A stretch of DNA of 64,000 nucleotides. Origin: Euryarchaeota archaeon (GTDB taxonomy: Archaea > Thermoplasmatota > SW-10-69-26 > JACQPN01). Where the stretch lies: positions 1-64,000 of the forward strand of contig JACQPN010000015.1 in assembly GCA_016207515.1 (NCBI GenBank), written 5' to 3'. The notes beneath the pieces are model-generated. The model ran no database searches. It was given only the letters and a program-made list of their open reading frames with translations, and was not told where the DNA came from. How positions within the stretch are numbered: position 1 is the first letter of the stretch; every line of letters starts with the position of its first letter. The translations under genes and the position numbers were made by a program. Positions 16,010 to 24,897 of this stretch are shown here, piece after piece.

Positions 16010-17376
16010 AGTCGCGCCGCGCAGTCGTCGTCGGGGTGCTCGCGGTCTTCCTCGTAGGAACGCTATCCGGATGCCTTGGCGGGCCACCGAGCCAGGAAGT
16101 CCAGAAACAGGCCGACATCCCAAAGGAACTGAACCAGCGTGAAGTCCAGAAGAAATTCGAAGAACTCGCCGCGAAGATCCCGAGCAATTTCTCCTTCCCG
16201 CTCCAGAAGCTCAACACGCACAAACGCACTTACATCAACGGGACGATTGACACGTCCGCGATGTCGGCGGTCGCCGGCACGGAAAGCAGTGGCACGGACG
16301 TGAACCGTCTATACATTTGGAAAGACATCAAGGACCTGATCCCCGACGGTCAACCCGTGGAGATAACCGCGGGCCTTGCATGGCAAGGCGACCCCGGGAA
16401 GTCCGCCACACTGCATCTTGCGATAGAGGTCCCTGGGACCAAAGTCGACCGCGACTACAACAAGTCGAACCCTGGAGACTGGGATTGGAACCTCGTCGTG
16501 AAGAAGCTCGTCGTCGACACCGTCGGGGCCGCGGGCCAGAACCACAGGATCGGCGTCAAGGTTGAGAACGCGAAGATTCTTCCCGGTCAGACGTTGCAGT
16601 ACTCGATACGCCTGGAAATGAAGTACCAACCGAACGTCCTCACGCCGTACTACCTCTACGCACTGGATGTGCCCCAAGGCGCTTCGTCGCTTCTCTTCCA
16701 CTCGGTCAAAGCCGGTGGTCCCGAGCACATCAAGGCCGAATTCGTCGTCCTGGATCCGGAAGACAACCTGGTGTATTACACGAAGTACGACGACATCAAC
16801 ATCCCGACGGAAACAGTGCTCGTGCCTATCAAAAAGCCTGGCGAGTACCTGTTCTACGCCTATTACATGCAAGGCGGTTTCCTTGAGGTAAAGGCCGACG
16901 TGCCGGTCCCGAACAACATCGCTCGCGCGATCGTCCCGAAGTGGGAGAAGACGATGGTGTTCGACGGTTCGCCCAAGCCCGGAATGGCGCCGCACAAGTT
17001 CGGCGCAGACGGCGGAACCATCGACAACCCCGTCGTCCAAGAAGGCGACAAGCGCGTCTTCTCGCTCAAGTCATTCCCGCTCGACGTCGTGGGTTACGCC
17101 AGCAAGGAAGGCACGTTCGCCGGGGACGTCTACATCAAGATGTCCACGTCGAAGGGCCTCGTCTACGAGTACTACCGCACGCTTCGCTACGACGCGTCGG
17201 AGGAAACGAGCATCGGCTTCTCCGAGGACTACTACGACCCCACCGGGCCCTACTGCGATGCCTGCTTCATCCACATGGTGAAGGAGAACATCATCAAGGG
17301 TGACTACACGATGTCGGTCGTCGTCGACGGTTTCAACGGCGAGATCGGCTACATGGCGTTGAACTACAAGCGGTGA
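16006..17376 (+). CDS. Large lipoprotein of the surface operon
   Basis: A 456-residue lipoprotein with a TTG start overlapping the preceding stop. The signal peptide ends in the lipobox LSGC (Cys at about residue 23), so the mature protein should be lipid-anchored outside the membrane. The mature part is beta-rich, with repeated sandwich-like strands and a CDAC pair near the C terminus (about residue 419) that could form a disulfide or bind metal. I know no family for it. Its tight coupling to the CTERM-like protein before it and the PKD lipoprotein after it suggests that the three act together at the surface. Confidence 0.75.
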   Translation: MKSRRAVVVGVLAVFLVGTLSGCLGGPPSQEVQKQADIPKELNQREVQKKFEELAAKIPSNFSFPLQKLNTHKRTYINGTIDTSAMSAVAGTESSGTDVNRLYIWKDIKDLIPDGQPVEITAGLAWQGDPGKSATLHLAIEVPGTKVDRDYNKSNPGDWDWNLVVKKLVVDTVGAAGQNHRIGVKVENAKILPGQTLQYSIRLEMKYQPNVLTPYYLYALDVPQGASSLLFHSVKAGGPEHIKAEFVVLDPEDNLVYYTKYDDINIPTETVLVPIKKPGEYLFYAYYMQGGFLEVKADVPVPNNIARAIVPKWEKTMVFDGSPKPGMAPHKFGADGGTIDNPVVQEGDKRVFSLKSFPLDVVGYASKEGTFAGDVYIKMSTSKGLVYEYYRTLRYDASEETSIGFSEDYYDPTGPYCDACFIHMVKENIIKGDYTMSVVVDGFNGEIGYMALNYKR

Positions 17377-17430
17377 CCGATGGGACGACTCCAGTTCCCG
17401 GCGAGAATCGCGGTGAAGTGATAGCGTGAG

Positions 17431-18465
17431 GTGGTAGTCCTGAAGGGAAGCCCCCGTTTCCCGTTTTTCGTCCTTTCCCTCTTCCTTGCCATGGCGCTCT
17501 CCGGTTGCGTCGGGCCCCCGGACCTGGCAGACGTCGTGTTCAAGACGCGGGACGATACGGCCGGTGGCGATGGGAGCGATGGAAACGCCACCGGGGACAA
17601 CGATACGCGCGAGCCAAAGGCACCGGTGGCGCGCATGAGGATCGCCGACGAGAAGAACCAGGTCATCTTCGAGAGCAAGTTCGACGCCGGCGACGACGTC
17701 GTGAAAGGCGACAAGGGGACGGTGCGCGCGGGAACGAACGTCACGTTCAACGCGGGCGATTCGGACGGCCGTTCGAGCGACATCATATCCTACTTCTGGG
17801 ACTTCGGCGACGGAAGCCGCGGCAACGGCAAGCAGGTCGTCAGGTTCTTCGAGGTCGCAGGCGGCGTCTTCAAAGTGAAGCTCAAGGTCACGAACCTCGA
17901 CGGCCTCTCCGACGACCAGATCGTGAGGCTGCCAGTCATTCCGTACAAGTTCCCCGAAGATAATGAGACCGTGATGGGGAGCATCAGGGTGGCCGGACCC
18001 CAGACCTTCAACGGACAAAACTACAAGTCAGACCAAGGAAACGGCGTGTACTTCCACGTGATCGACGTCGACATCAAACCGGACGACATCGACGGCGAGC
18101 TTCGCCTCCAATGGCTGAACATAACGCTACGGGCCGTCTCTGATCTCGACAGCAACGAAACGTCGGCCGGCCAGCAGCCCGGAAGGTTAAACGATTTCGA
18201 CATCTACCTGTATAACGACACCGGGGTCGAGGTGAGCGGGCACCAAAACCAGCAAGTGGAGCTTCCCAAAGAAAACAATGCGAACTTCACGCCCGAGGAA
18301 AAAATCGTCATGCAACTCGGGCCGACCAATCCTCTGCCGCCGGGGAAGTACGCGCTCGTGGTCCACCTCGTGCATGGCGCCGAAGCCAAGTACGAATGCT
18401 GGATCTACCGCAAGTACAAACTAGTGAACCCGCAGGTCAACGCGATATTGGGCATCAACGAGTGA
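17431..18465 (+). CDS. PKD-domain lipoprotein
   Basis: A 344-residue lipoprotein (GTG start; lipobox ALSGC, Cys near residue 26). An Asp/Gly-rich linker follows, then a PKD/Ig-like domain at about 60-170 with the classic SYFWDFGDGS core. The C-terminal half is a beta-sandwich that ends in a CWIYRKYKL segment and carries possible N-glycosylation sequons. PKD domains usually mediate protein or carbohydrate binding on archaeal surfaces. It is the third gene of the surface operon, 54 bases downstream of the previous gene, and is followed by a symmetrical hairpin. Confidence 0.78.
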   Translation: MVVLKGSPRFPFFVLSLFLAMALSGCVGPPDLADVVFKTRDDTAGGDGSDGNATGDNDTREPKAPVARMRIADEKNQVIFESKFDAGDDVVKGDKGTVRAGTNVTFNAGDSDGRSSDIISYFWDFGDGSRGNGKQVVRFFEVAGGVFKVKLKVTNLDGLSDDQIVRLPVIPYKFPEDNETVMGSIRVAGPQTFNGQNYKSDQGNGVYFHVIDVDIKPDDIDGELRLQWLNITLRAVSDLDSNETSAGQQPGRLNDFDIYLYNDTGVEVSGHQNQQVELPKENNANFTPEEKIVMQLGPTNPLPPGKYALVVHLVHGAEAKYECWIYRKYKLVNPQVNAILGINE

Positions 18466-18527
18466 TCGTCCGGTTCAATCCGGGGCCGCGGTCATTTCGC
18501 CACGGATCGGGGTTCTTTCCGGGCGCG

Positions 18528-18551
18528 CTTTTTTCGCGTCAGCGAAAAAAG
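18528..18551. terminator. Bidirectional hairpin between the surface operon and dys
   Basis: CTTTTTTCGC (18528-18537) and GCGAAAAAAG (18542-18551) form a perfect 10-base stem with a 4-base loop. It presents a T6 run on each strand, between convergent genes, so it can terminate transcripts from both sides. Confidence 0.6.
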
Positions 18552-18580
18552 GGTGCCGCGGCCACGCTCGCGGTCCGGGC

Positions 18581-19567
18581 CTACCTTTTCTTCGTGCCGC
18601 CTTTCGCCTTCTCGAGTTTCGCGAGGGTGCTTGCGTAAAGCAACGGGAAGATCACCGTGGCGTCCCCGTCGATCGTCACGTGCCTCGCTTTCTCGCGCAG
18701 TTTCCCCCATGAGATCGCCTCCTTGAGGCGCGCTCCCGAGAGCGACCCGTCATGCTCCACGGCGGTCGTCACGTAAACGGCGTATTCGAGCCCGCCCACG
18801 AACTGGGCCCACCAGATCGTGTGGTGCTTGCTGATGCCACCCCCGAGCATGACCGCACCCAGGCGTTTCTTCTCGTGGACGAGAGCGTCGAGCGCGTCCT
18901 CGTCGGCGAGAATGTCGACCCTGAACGAGCGGTTCATCTGCCGGTGGAGCCACAGTTGGCTGCCGAAGGCACCGTCCGTGATCCCCGGCACGAATACGGG
19001 GATGCCGTTTCTTGCGGCCCAATAGAGAAGCGACTCCTTGGCGCGCTTCTCCGAAGCGATCTCGGTGCCGACGCGACGGATGAGCTCGACTCCAGACCAT
19101 TCGTTCTTCTCGGCGTGGAGCGTCTTGAGAAGAGGCCGGAGTCTTTCTTCGAGGACTATGCCATAGCTTTCGTTCGGCACGAGCACGCTTCCGAGCCGGT
19201 TGATGCCTTGCCTGTGAAGCGTCGCGTCATCGAGGGCGAAATCGCCTTGGTAGTAGTGTGAAAAGAGCCGGGCGAGATCGTGGTCTAGCGTCCCGCAGGT
19301 CGTGATGACACCGTCGACGAGCTTCCGACGGACGATGTCCGTGAGGACGCCCCGGACGCCCGTCGCCATGAGGGCGGCTGGAAACGATAGGAGGACGCCC
19401 GCGTCATCATCCTTCACCATCCGAGCGAAGATATCGGCGCCGACCGCGATCTCCTTTGCAGAGAAGCCTCCGCCTTCGAACATGAGGTCGACGAGCGCGG
19501 AAGCGGACGTGTCGGCGTCCACGGCCATGTCCTTGACGGACGGGGGGAGTCTTCCTCTTCGCGGCAA
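18581..19567 (-). CDS. dys: Deoxyhypusine synthase
   Basis: A 328-residue NAD-dependent enzyme that transfers the aminobutyl group of spermidine to a lysine of archaeal initiation factor 5A. The active site is plain: GGGISKHH with the catalytic lysine at about residue 247, then EYAVYVTTA, DGSLSGARLKEAISWGK and DATVIFPLL. The NAD-binding TTCGTLDHDLAR lies at about 89-100. Length is normal for archaeal enzymes. It lies 10 bases after aspC in the same direction, suggesting co-transcription, although the two activities are not metabolically linked in an obvious way. Confidence 0.95.
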   Translation of the reverse strand: MPRRGRLPPSVKDMAVDADTSASALVDLMFEGGGFSAKEIAVGADIFARMVKDDDAGVLLSFPAALMATGVRGVLTDIVRRKLVDGVITTCGTLDHDLARLFSHYYQGDFALDDATLHRQGINRLGSVLVPNESYGIVLEERLRPLLKTLHAEKNEWSGVELIRRVGTEIASEKRAKESLLYWAARNGIPVFVPGITDGAFGSQLWLHRQMNRSFRVDILADEDALDALVHEKKRLGAVMLGGGISKHHTIWWAQFVGGLEYAVYVTTAVEHDGSLSGARLKEAISWGKLREKARHVTIDGDATVIFPLLYASTLAKLEKAKGGTKKR

Positions 19568-19577
19568 TCTGGACCCT

Positions 19578-20777
19578 CTATTCCTTGAGCTTTCCGAGGG
19601 CCTCGCGCATCCTGTCGAGGCCTTTCCGTAGGTTTTCCTGGCTGTTCGCGTAACTGATGCGGAGGTGGTGTTCGCCGTTCGGCCCGAACGCAGACCCCGG
19701 CGTCACCGCGACACCCGCCTCGGAGAGGATGTAGGTCGATAGTTCCTCGCTCGACATCTCGTAGTCGAAGCGCGGGAAGACGTAGAAGGCGCCCTTCGGT
19801 TTGACGCAGTGCATCCCCGGTATCGCGTTCAATCCCTCGACCACCAGGTCGCGGCGCGTCTTGAACTCGGCCGCCATGTCCGCGACACTTCGCTGGCTGG
19901 CGGTGAGCGCCGTCACCGCGGCCTTCTGCGCGAAGCTCGTCACGTGCGTGATCGAGTGCTGCTGGATCTTCGAGATGTGCGTGAGGATGTCGAGGGGGGC
20001 GACTAGCCAGCCGATACGCCACCCGGTCATGGCGTAGGACTTCGAAAGGCCGTTCACCGTGATCGTCCGCTCCATCATCCCGTGCTCCGCGGCGATCGAG
20101 TGGTGTTTTCCCTCGTAGATGATCTTCTCGTATATCTCGTCCGAAAGGACAAGGAGGTCGTGGCTTTTCGCGATCTCCGCCACCCCCTTCACGTCGCTTT
20201 CCGTCGCGACCGAGCCGGTGGGGTTCGACGGGGAGTTGACTATGATCATCTTCGTCTTCGGCGTCACGGCCCTTCCAATGTCGTCCGGCATCTGGCGGAA
20301 GTCCTTGTGGGCCTCGACTTTGACGTGCACGGGGACACCCCCGGCCAGTTTGATGATCGGTTCGTAGGAGACCCAACCCGGGTCTGGGATGATCACTTCA
20401 TCGCCCGGATCCACCGTGGCGAAGATCGCCTCGAATATCGCCTGCTTGGCCGGTGTCACGAGGACGTGCTTGGCTTCGCAGGGGATGCCGTTGTCGGAGA
20501 CGCTCTTCTTGGCGATCGCCTCACGCAGTTCGGGGATTCCGTACGAGGAAGTGTAGTGGGTGAACCCCGCGTCAAGCGCCCGCGTCGCCGCGTCGCGGAT
20601 GTGCTTTGGCGTGATGAAATCGGGTTCTCCTATGGAGAAGGACACGATCTCCTTCCCCTCGGCCTTGAGGCGGTTCACGATGTCCGTGGTCTTCACGGTG
20701 CCCGAGGCCTCGACGTCGTCCATGCGTTTCGCGTGGAGCCGTCGCCTTTCCGGCGCGGCGCCCTCGATGGTGCTCAT
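19578..20777 (-). CDS. aspC: Class I aspartate aminotransferase family protein
   Basis: A 399-residue PLP enzyme of the archaeal/Thermus AspC-like subgroup (Igamma). The Schiff-base lysine is at about residue 246 in NGLSKSYAMTGWRIGW. NSPSNPTGS (about 181-189), SDEIYEKI (Asp213, Tyr216) and the substrate-binding Arg near the C terminus (LRISYANS) are present. SIGEPDF near residue 48 is typical of the family. It transfers the amino group between aspartate and 2-oxoglutarate; related members accept aromatic amino acids or alanine, so specificity is inference. First gene of a unit with dys. Confidence 0.92.
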   Translation of the reverse strand: MSTIEGAAPERRRLHAKRMDDVEASGTVKTTDIVNRLKAEGKEIVSFSIGEPDFITPKHIRDAATRALDAGFTHYTSSYGIPELREAIAKKSVSDNGIPCEAKHVLVTPAKQAIFEAIFATVDPGDEVIIPDPGWVSYEPIIKLAGGVPVHVKVEAHKDFRQMPDDIGRAVTPKTKMIIVNSPSNPTGSVATESDVKGVAEIAKSHDLLVLSDEIYEKIIYEGKHHSIAAEHGMMERTITVNGLSKSYAMTGWRIGWLVAPLDILTHISKIQQHSITHVTSFAQKAAVTALTASQRSVADMAAEFKTRRDLVVEGLNAIPGMHCVKPKGAFYVFPRFDYEMSSEELSTYILSEAGVAVTPGSAFGPNGEHHLRISYANSQENLRKGLDRMREALGKLKE

Positions 20778-20993
20778 GCAGACGACCCCGACGATCTCCG
20801 ACCGGCCTGGTCTTCGCGTACCAAGACGCCGTCGCTCTCCGGTCCCGCCGCGCTCATCATCCGGGGGTAAAGAGAACGATGTTTTATGTGTTGTGTTACC
20901 GCGCCAAGATACACCCGGACAAAAGCCCCATCCGTCTCCTTAGGTTTCAAGAACGCTTATGAACCTCCGGGGCATTATCACGCGGTAAGAATC

Positions 20994-22538
20994 GTGGGCA
21001 CACGAGACGCGCTTCTTTCGGTTTCTGACAAGACGGGCATCGTCGAGCTTGCGCGAGGCCTCGTGGGTCACGGCATGCGCGTCGTCTCTACCGGCGGCAC
21101 CGCCAAGACGCTTCGAGAAGCCGGCGTAGGCGTTACGGAGGTCGCCGAAGTCACTGGTTTTCCCGAGATGCTCGACGGACGCGTCAAGACGACGCACCCG
21201 CGCATCCACGCAGGGATACTCGCGGTGAGGTCGCGCCCTGATCATCTCGCCGCCCTTGAAAAGAACGGGATCCGGACCGTCGACCTCGTGGCCGTGAACC
21301 TGTACCCTTTCGAGGAGACCGTCGGAAAAGGCGCAAAGCATGAGGAGGTGCTCGAACAGATCGACATCGGCGGGCCCTCCATCATCCGCGCCGCCGCCAA
21401 GAACTACCGGGACGTCGCCGTCCTGACGTCGCCTTCGCAGTACCGCCCGGTGTTGGAGGAATTGGAAAAGACCGGCGGCCTCACGGCGGAGACGCGGCAG
21501 CGCCTCGCCGCCGAGGCGTTCGCGCACACCGCCCGTTATGACACGATAATAGACCAGTATTTCAGGCGCCAAGTCTTGAAGGATGACTTCCCGCAGCACC
21601 TCAACCTCTCTTTCGAACGTATACAGAACCTTCGCTACGGCGAGAACAGTCACCAGCGCGCGGCGTTCTTCGCGGGAAAACCTACTAAGGAACCGTGCGT
21701 CGTCAACGCCAAGCAGATCCACGGTAAGGAACTCTCGTTCAACAACATCCTCGACGTGGACACGGCGATCGAGTGCGCAAAGGAGTTCTCCCGCCCGAGT
21801 GTCGTCATCGTGAAGCATGCGACCCCGTGCGGAATCGCGAGCTCAGATTCCATATCGCAAGCGTTCAAGCTGGCATATCAGTTCGACACTTATTCGCCGT
21901 ACGGCGGCGTCGTGGGGCTCAACCGCGAGGTCGACGAGGAGACCGCTCGCCAACTCGCGGACATCTTCCTTGAGGTCGTCGTCGCTCCCGGTTTCGTTCC
22001 TCACGCCTTGGCGCTTCTTGAGAAGAAAAAGAACGTGCGGCTTCTCGAAGTGAAGGGTTTCGAGCATCACGGGCACTTCGCGGGACTCCAATTCCGCGGC
22101 GTCGTTGGTGGCCTTTTGGTGCAGGACCGCGACATCCGTGAACCCGATGTTTCCACATGGAAAGTCGTCACGAAGGTCCACCCTAGCCCCAAGGACATGC
22201 GTTCGATGCTCTTCGCCTTCAAGGCTGTGCGCCACGTGAGGAGCAACTCCGTCATCTTCGTGAAGGAAGAGCACACGATCGCAATCGGCGGCGGGCAGAC
22301 GTCCAGGGTCGACGCGACGTTCATCGCGACGAAGAAAGGTGGCGAGAACATCCGTGGCTCGATAATGGCGAGCGAGGCGTTCTTCCCCTTCCGGGACTCG
22401 ATCGACCAGGCCGCGAAGGCAGGGGTCGTTGGTATCGTGCAGCCCGGTGGTTCGATCAGGGACGAGGAGTGCATCGCAGCGGCGGACGAGGCCGGAATCG
22501 CGATGGTGTTCACAGGACAAAGGGCGTTTCGGCACTAG
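20994..22538 (+). CDS. purH: Bifunctional AICAR transformylase/IMP cyclohydrolase
   Basis: A 514-residue PurH catalysing the last two steps of IMP synthesis, with 10-formyl-THF as the donor. The N-terminal IMPCH domain (1-200) shows LLSVSDKTGIVELA, STGGTAKTLREAG and GRVKTTHPRIHAGIL. The transformylase domain follows with LRYGENSHQRAAF, KQIHGKELSFNNILD, IVKHATPCGIA (catalytic Lys-His), SYSPYGG-like DTYSPYGGVVG and GGGQTSRVDA. The GTG at 20994 is taken because homology starts at GTRDALLSVSDKTG. Many archaea use PurP/PurO instead, so this complete bacterial-type enzyme is notable and supports folate use. Confidence 0.95.
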   Translation: MGTRDALLSVSDKTGIVELARGLVGHGMRVVSTGGTAKTLREAGVGVTEVAEVTGFPEMLDGRVKTTHPRIHAGILAVRSRPDHLAALEKNGIRTVDLVAVNLYPFEETVGKGAKHEEVLEQIDIGGPSIIRAAAKNYRDVAVLTSPSQYRPVLEELEKTGGLTAETRQRLAAEAFAHTARYDTIIDQYFRRQVLKDDFPQHLNLSFERIQNLRYGENSHQRAAFFAGKPTKEPCVVNAKQIHGKELSFNNILDVDTAIECAKEFSRPSVVIVKHATPCGIASSDSISQAFKLAYQFDTYSPYGGVVGLNREVDEETARQLADIFLEVVVAPGFVPHALALLEKKKNVRLLEVKGFEHHGHFAGLQFRGVVGGLLVQDRDIREPDVSTWKVVTKVHPSPKDMRSMLFAFKAVRHVRSNSVIFVKEEHTIAIGGGQTSRVDATFIATKKGGENIRGSIMASEAFFPFRDSIDQAAKAGVVGIVQPGGSIRDEECIAAADEAGIAMVFTGQRAFRH

Positions 22539-22605
22539 ACCGGCCACCCCCGTGGGGCTCTAATCCTCGAAACCCAAATAAGAAGAAAGGGCCGTGTGTA
22601 GTCGA

Positions 22606-24897
22606 ATGACGCGGCCATCAGGCCCAAAGATGACAATGGCGCGTGCTCGTCTGTTGGTGGCAGCCCGTGGCTACAAGTTGCTATCGACCGAGATTCAGAA
22701 CACTGAAACGCCGTTGCTCATCTATTGCCCCAGGCACGGCCCGTTCACGAGAACCATTCACGCAATTCAGAAGGGGCGAAAGTGCCAGAAATGCGGTCGC
22801 CCTCGGAGATCCTTGGAGGTTTCGCGCCGTATAGTTACGGAACGCGGTTATCAACTGCTCTCTATACGTTACCGAAACGTCAACGAGAAGATGCAGATCA
22901 TGTGCCCAAAGCACGGCGAATTTCAGAAATCGATGCACGACGTGAAGAAGGGTGCCGGGTGCCCAGGGTGTGCCCGACGCCCGCGGCTTGACATCGACCA
23001 GGTTCGCACGCTCGTTAAAGAAAAAGGCTACGACCTCATTGCCACCGAGTACGAGAACGTTTATTCTCCGATTGCGCTTCGGTGTTCCCTACACGGAGAA
23101 TTTAGGCAACGGCTCGCGGCAATCAAGCGAGGCCACGGGTGTCAGCAGTGTGGTCGCGCCAGAATTGGAAAGCACAATCCGCGAGAAACCCCGCGTGAGG
23201 TTCAAGACCAGATCGTGACGTTGTATTCGGAGGGCAAGCCTGCAACGGCAATTTCGCGAAAGCTTGGACTGTCCCTTACGCGCGTTTATTGGACGTTGAA
23301 GCGACGAGGAATCGCCCGCCGGACCCTTGGTCAGTATCAAACTCAGCGGATCGGTGCCCTCTCCAGGAAACTAGAACTCAGGGTACTACCCGGTGGCGCC
23401 ATCGGCAAGGCAGGCGATGCCCTCTTCGCTCAGTGCCCGTGCGCTCGCTGTGGGACCAAGCGATGGGTACGAATAGAAGGAGAGAAGCCAAGGTCCACTC
23501 GCTGCATGAATTGCAACGAGCCGCGACCAAAAGTTTCCATTGAAAAGATCGCTCGTGTTGCAATGGGGCGCAATTACCCACTTCTCAGTGCCGCGTACGC
23601 AGGCAACAAGGCGCCCCTCTCATTTGGGTGTGACACGCACGGACCGTTTTCAATGACCTGGAACTCATTCTCGAGGGGACAAGGGTGCCCCAAATGCGGG
23701 ATCGAACGTCGAAGCGCCAAGCGCCGACTCAACGTGAAGAAAGTCGACGAATACTGCCTCGCCCTCGGTTACGAGCGCCTCAGCTCGTACGACAAGAATT
23801 CGACGAAGCTGACGTTACGATGCGTGCGCGACGGTTCCACGTTCCAAATGAGATTCAACGACCTTCAGTTTGGCCACGGCTGCCCGACTTGTAATGCCTC
23901 AATCGGCAGTTACCCCGAGCGACTCTGCCGTTACTACTTTGAATTCTTCACCGGCAAACCGTTCGTTCGCCAGCGGCCCGCCTGGCTTGACGGCCTGGAG
24001 GTGGATGGTTACAACGACGAGCTCCGTCTTGGTTTCGAGTACAACGGGCGTCTGCATCGCTTGGAGCTAGAACACTTCTATCGCGAAAAGGATGGTCCAA
24101 GGTCCTTCTCGCGGCGGCTCGAGAATGACCGGCGAAAGCAGGCGATGTTTTCGGCCGCGGGTCGTCGGTTGGTCGTCATCGGCGACGAGATTCATGCGAG
24201 AGACCTTGGTCGCCACATACATCAAGAACTTTCCCGACTGGGGGTACGGGCTCGTCAAGAAACCATACCAAAGCCAAGGGAAATGCCGCTCCTAGTTCCT
24301 CGAAAGTGGGAGGGGAAGCTGGAGTACTACCAGTCCTATAGTCGAGACCCAATAATAGGCCCGTACCGAGGAAGTCAACATGCCTTAACCCGTAGCTGCC
24401 TCGATTGCAATCGAACGTACGAGACGATCCCGTACGATGTGAAGAAGGGAAGGGCTTGCCCCTTTTGCGGTGGGAGCCGGCTTGCAGTCGACGCGTTGGA
24501 AAAGTTGATTGGGGCGCGAAGTCAAGGCCGCGGAGGGCTGGTTGGAGGTTACAAGCCCGGTACGAAACTACGCATTACCGATTGTGGCCATGGCCATGAA
24601 TTCAAAGCCAGTGCCTATTCTCTTCGGCGCTGCTCATGGTGTCCACAATGCACGAACGCGGCGAGAAAATCCCTTCTCGATTATCAGGTCGTCGGTCTCC
24701 AGTCCGGACTCTGGTCGTTGGCGTTGGCCTTCCAAAGGACCAACACCACGGCACCATGGCAATGCGCCGAATGCGGACATTTCGTTCTCCTGCGGTACGC
24801 CAGCGTCGCCGCAGGACAGGCGTGCAAGTACTGTTGGTTCGAAGGCCGTCGCCGAAGTCGGACCGGTAAACTTATCACTCAACTGCGAAAAACCTAG
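22606..24897 (+). CDS. Multi-zinc-module protein with PD-(D/E)XK-like nuclease core
   Basis: A 763-residue protein built from at least eight zinc-binding modules around a nuclease-like core. Modules 1-3 (about 15-185) each read GY-x-L-x(n)-CPxHGxF-x(n)-G-x-x-CxxC. A helix-turn-helix follows (about 197-238, with KPATAISRKLGLSLTRVYW), then another four-Cys ribbon (277-303), modules 4-5 (310-430), the nuclease-like domain (about 435-540) and three more modules (about 590-755). The core has Glu in YPERL (438), Asp in EVDGYN (467), Glu in GFEYNG (478) followed by His, and NDRRKQ (508-511). The modules resemble the DUF723 type found in homing-type and phage nucleases. The start ATG lies 23-34 bases after CCAAATAAGAAG. 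GC is lower than its neighbours. Its stop overlaps the mrp stop by 2 bases. Confidence 0.72.
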   Translation: MTRPSGPKMTMARARLLVAARGYKLLSTEIQNTETPLLIYCPRHGPFTRTIHAIQKGRKCQKCGRPRRSLEVSRRIVTERGYQLLSIRYRNVNEKMQIMCPKHGEFQKSMHDVKKGAGCPGCARRPRLDIDQVRTLVKEKGYDLIATEYENVYSPIALRCSLHGEFRQRLAAIKRGHGCQQCGRARIGKHNPRETPREVQDQIVTLYSEGKPATAISRKLGLSLTRVYWTLKRRGIARRTLGQYQTQRIGALSRKLELRVLPGGAIGKAGDALFAQCPCARCGTKRWVRIEGEKPRSTRCMNCNEPRPKVSIEKIARVAMGRNYPLLSAAYAGNKAPLSFGCDTHGPFSMTWNSFSRGQGCPKCGIERRSAKRRLNVKKVDEYCLALGYERLSSYDKNSTKLTLRCVRDGSTFQMRFNDLQFGHGCPTCNASIGSYPERLCRYYFEFFTGKPFVRQRPAWLDGLEVDGYNDELRLGFEYNGRLHRLELEHFYREKDGPRSFSRRLENDRRKQAMFSAAGRRLVVIGDEIHARDLGRHIHQELSRLGVRARQETIPKPREMPLLVPRKWEGKLEYYQSYSRDPIIGPYRGSQHALTRSCLDCNRTYETIPYDVKKGRACPFCGGSRLAVDALEKLIGARSQGRGGLVGGYKPGTKLRITDCGHGHEFKASAYSLRRCSWCPQCTNAARKSLLDYQVVGLQSGLWSLALAFQRTNTTAPWQCAECGHFVLLRYASVAAGQACKYCWFEGRRRSRTGKLITQLRKT

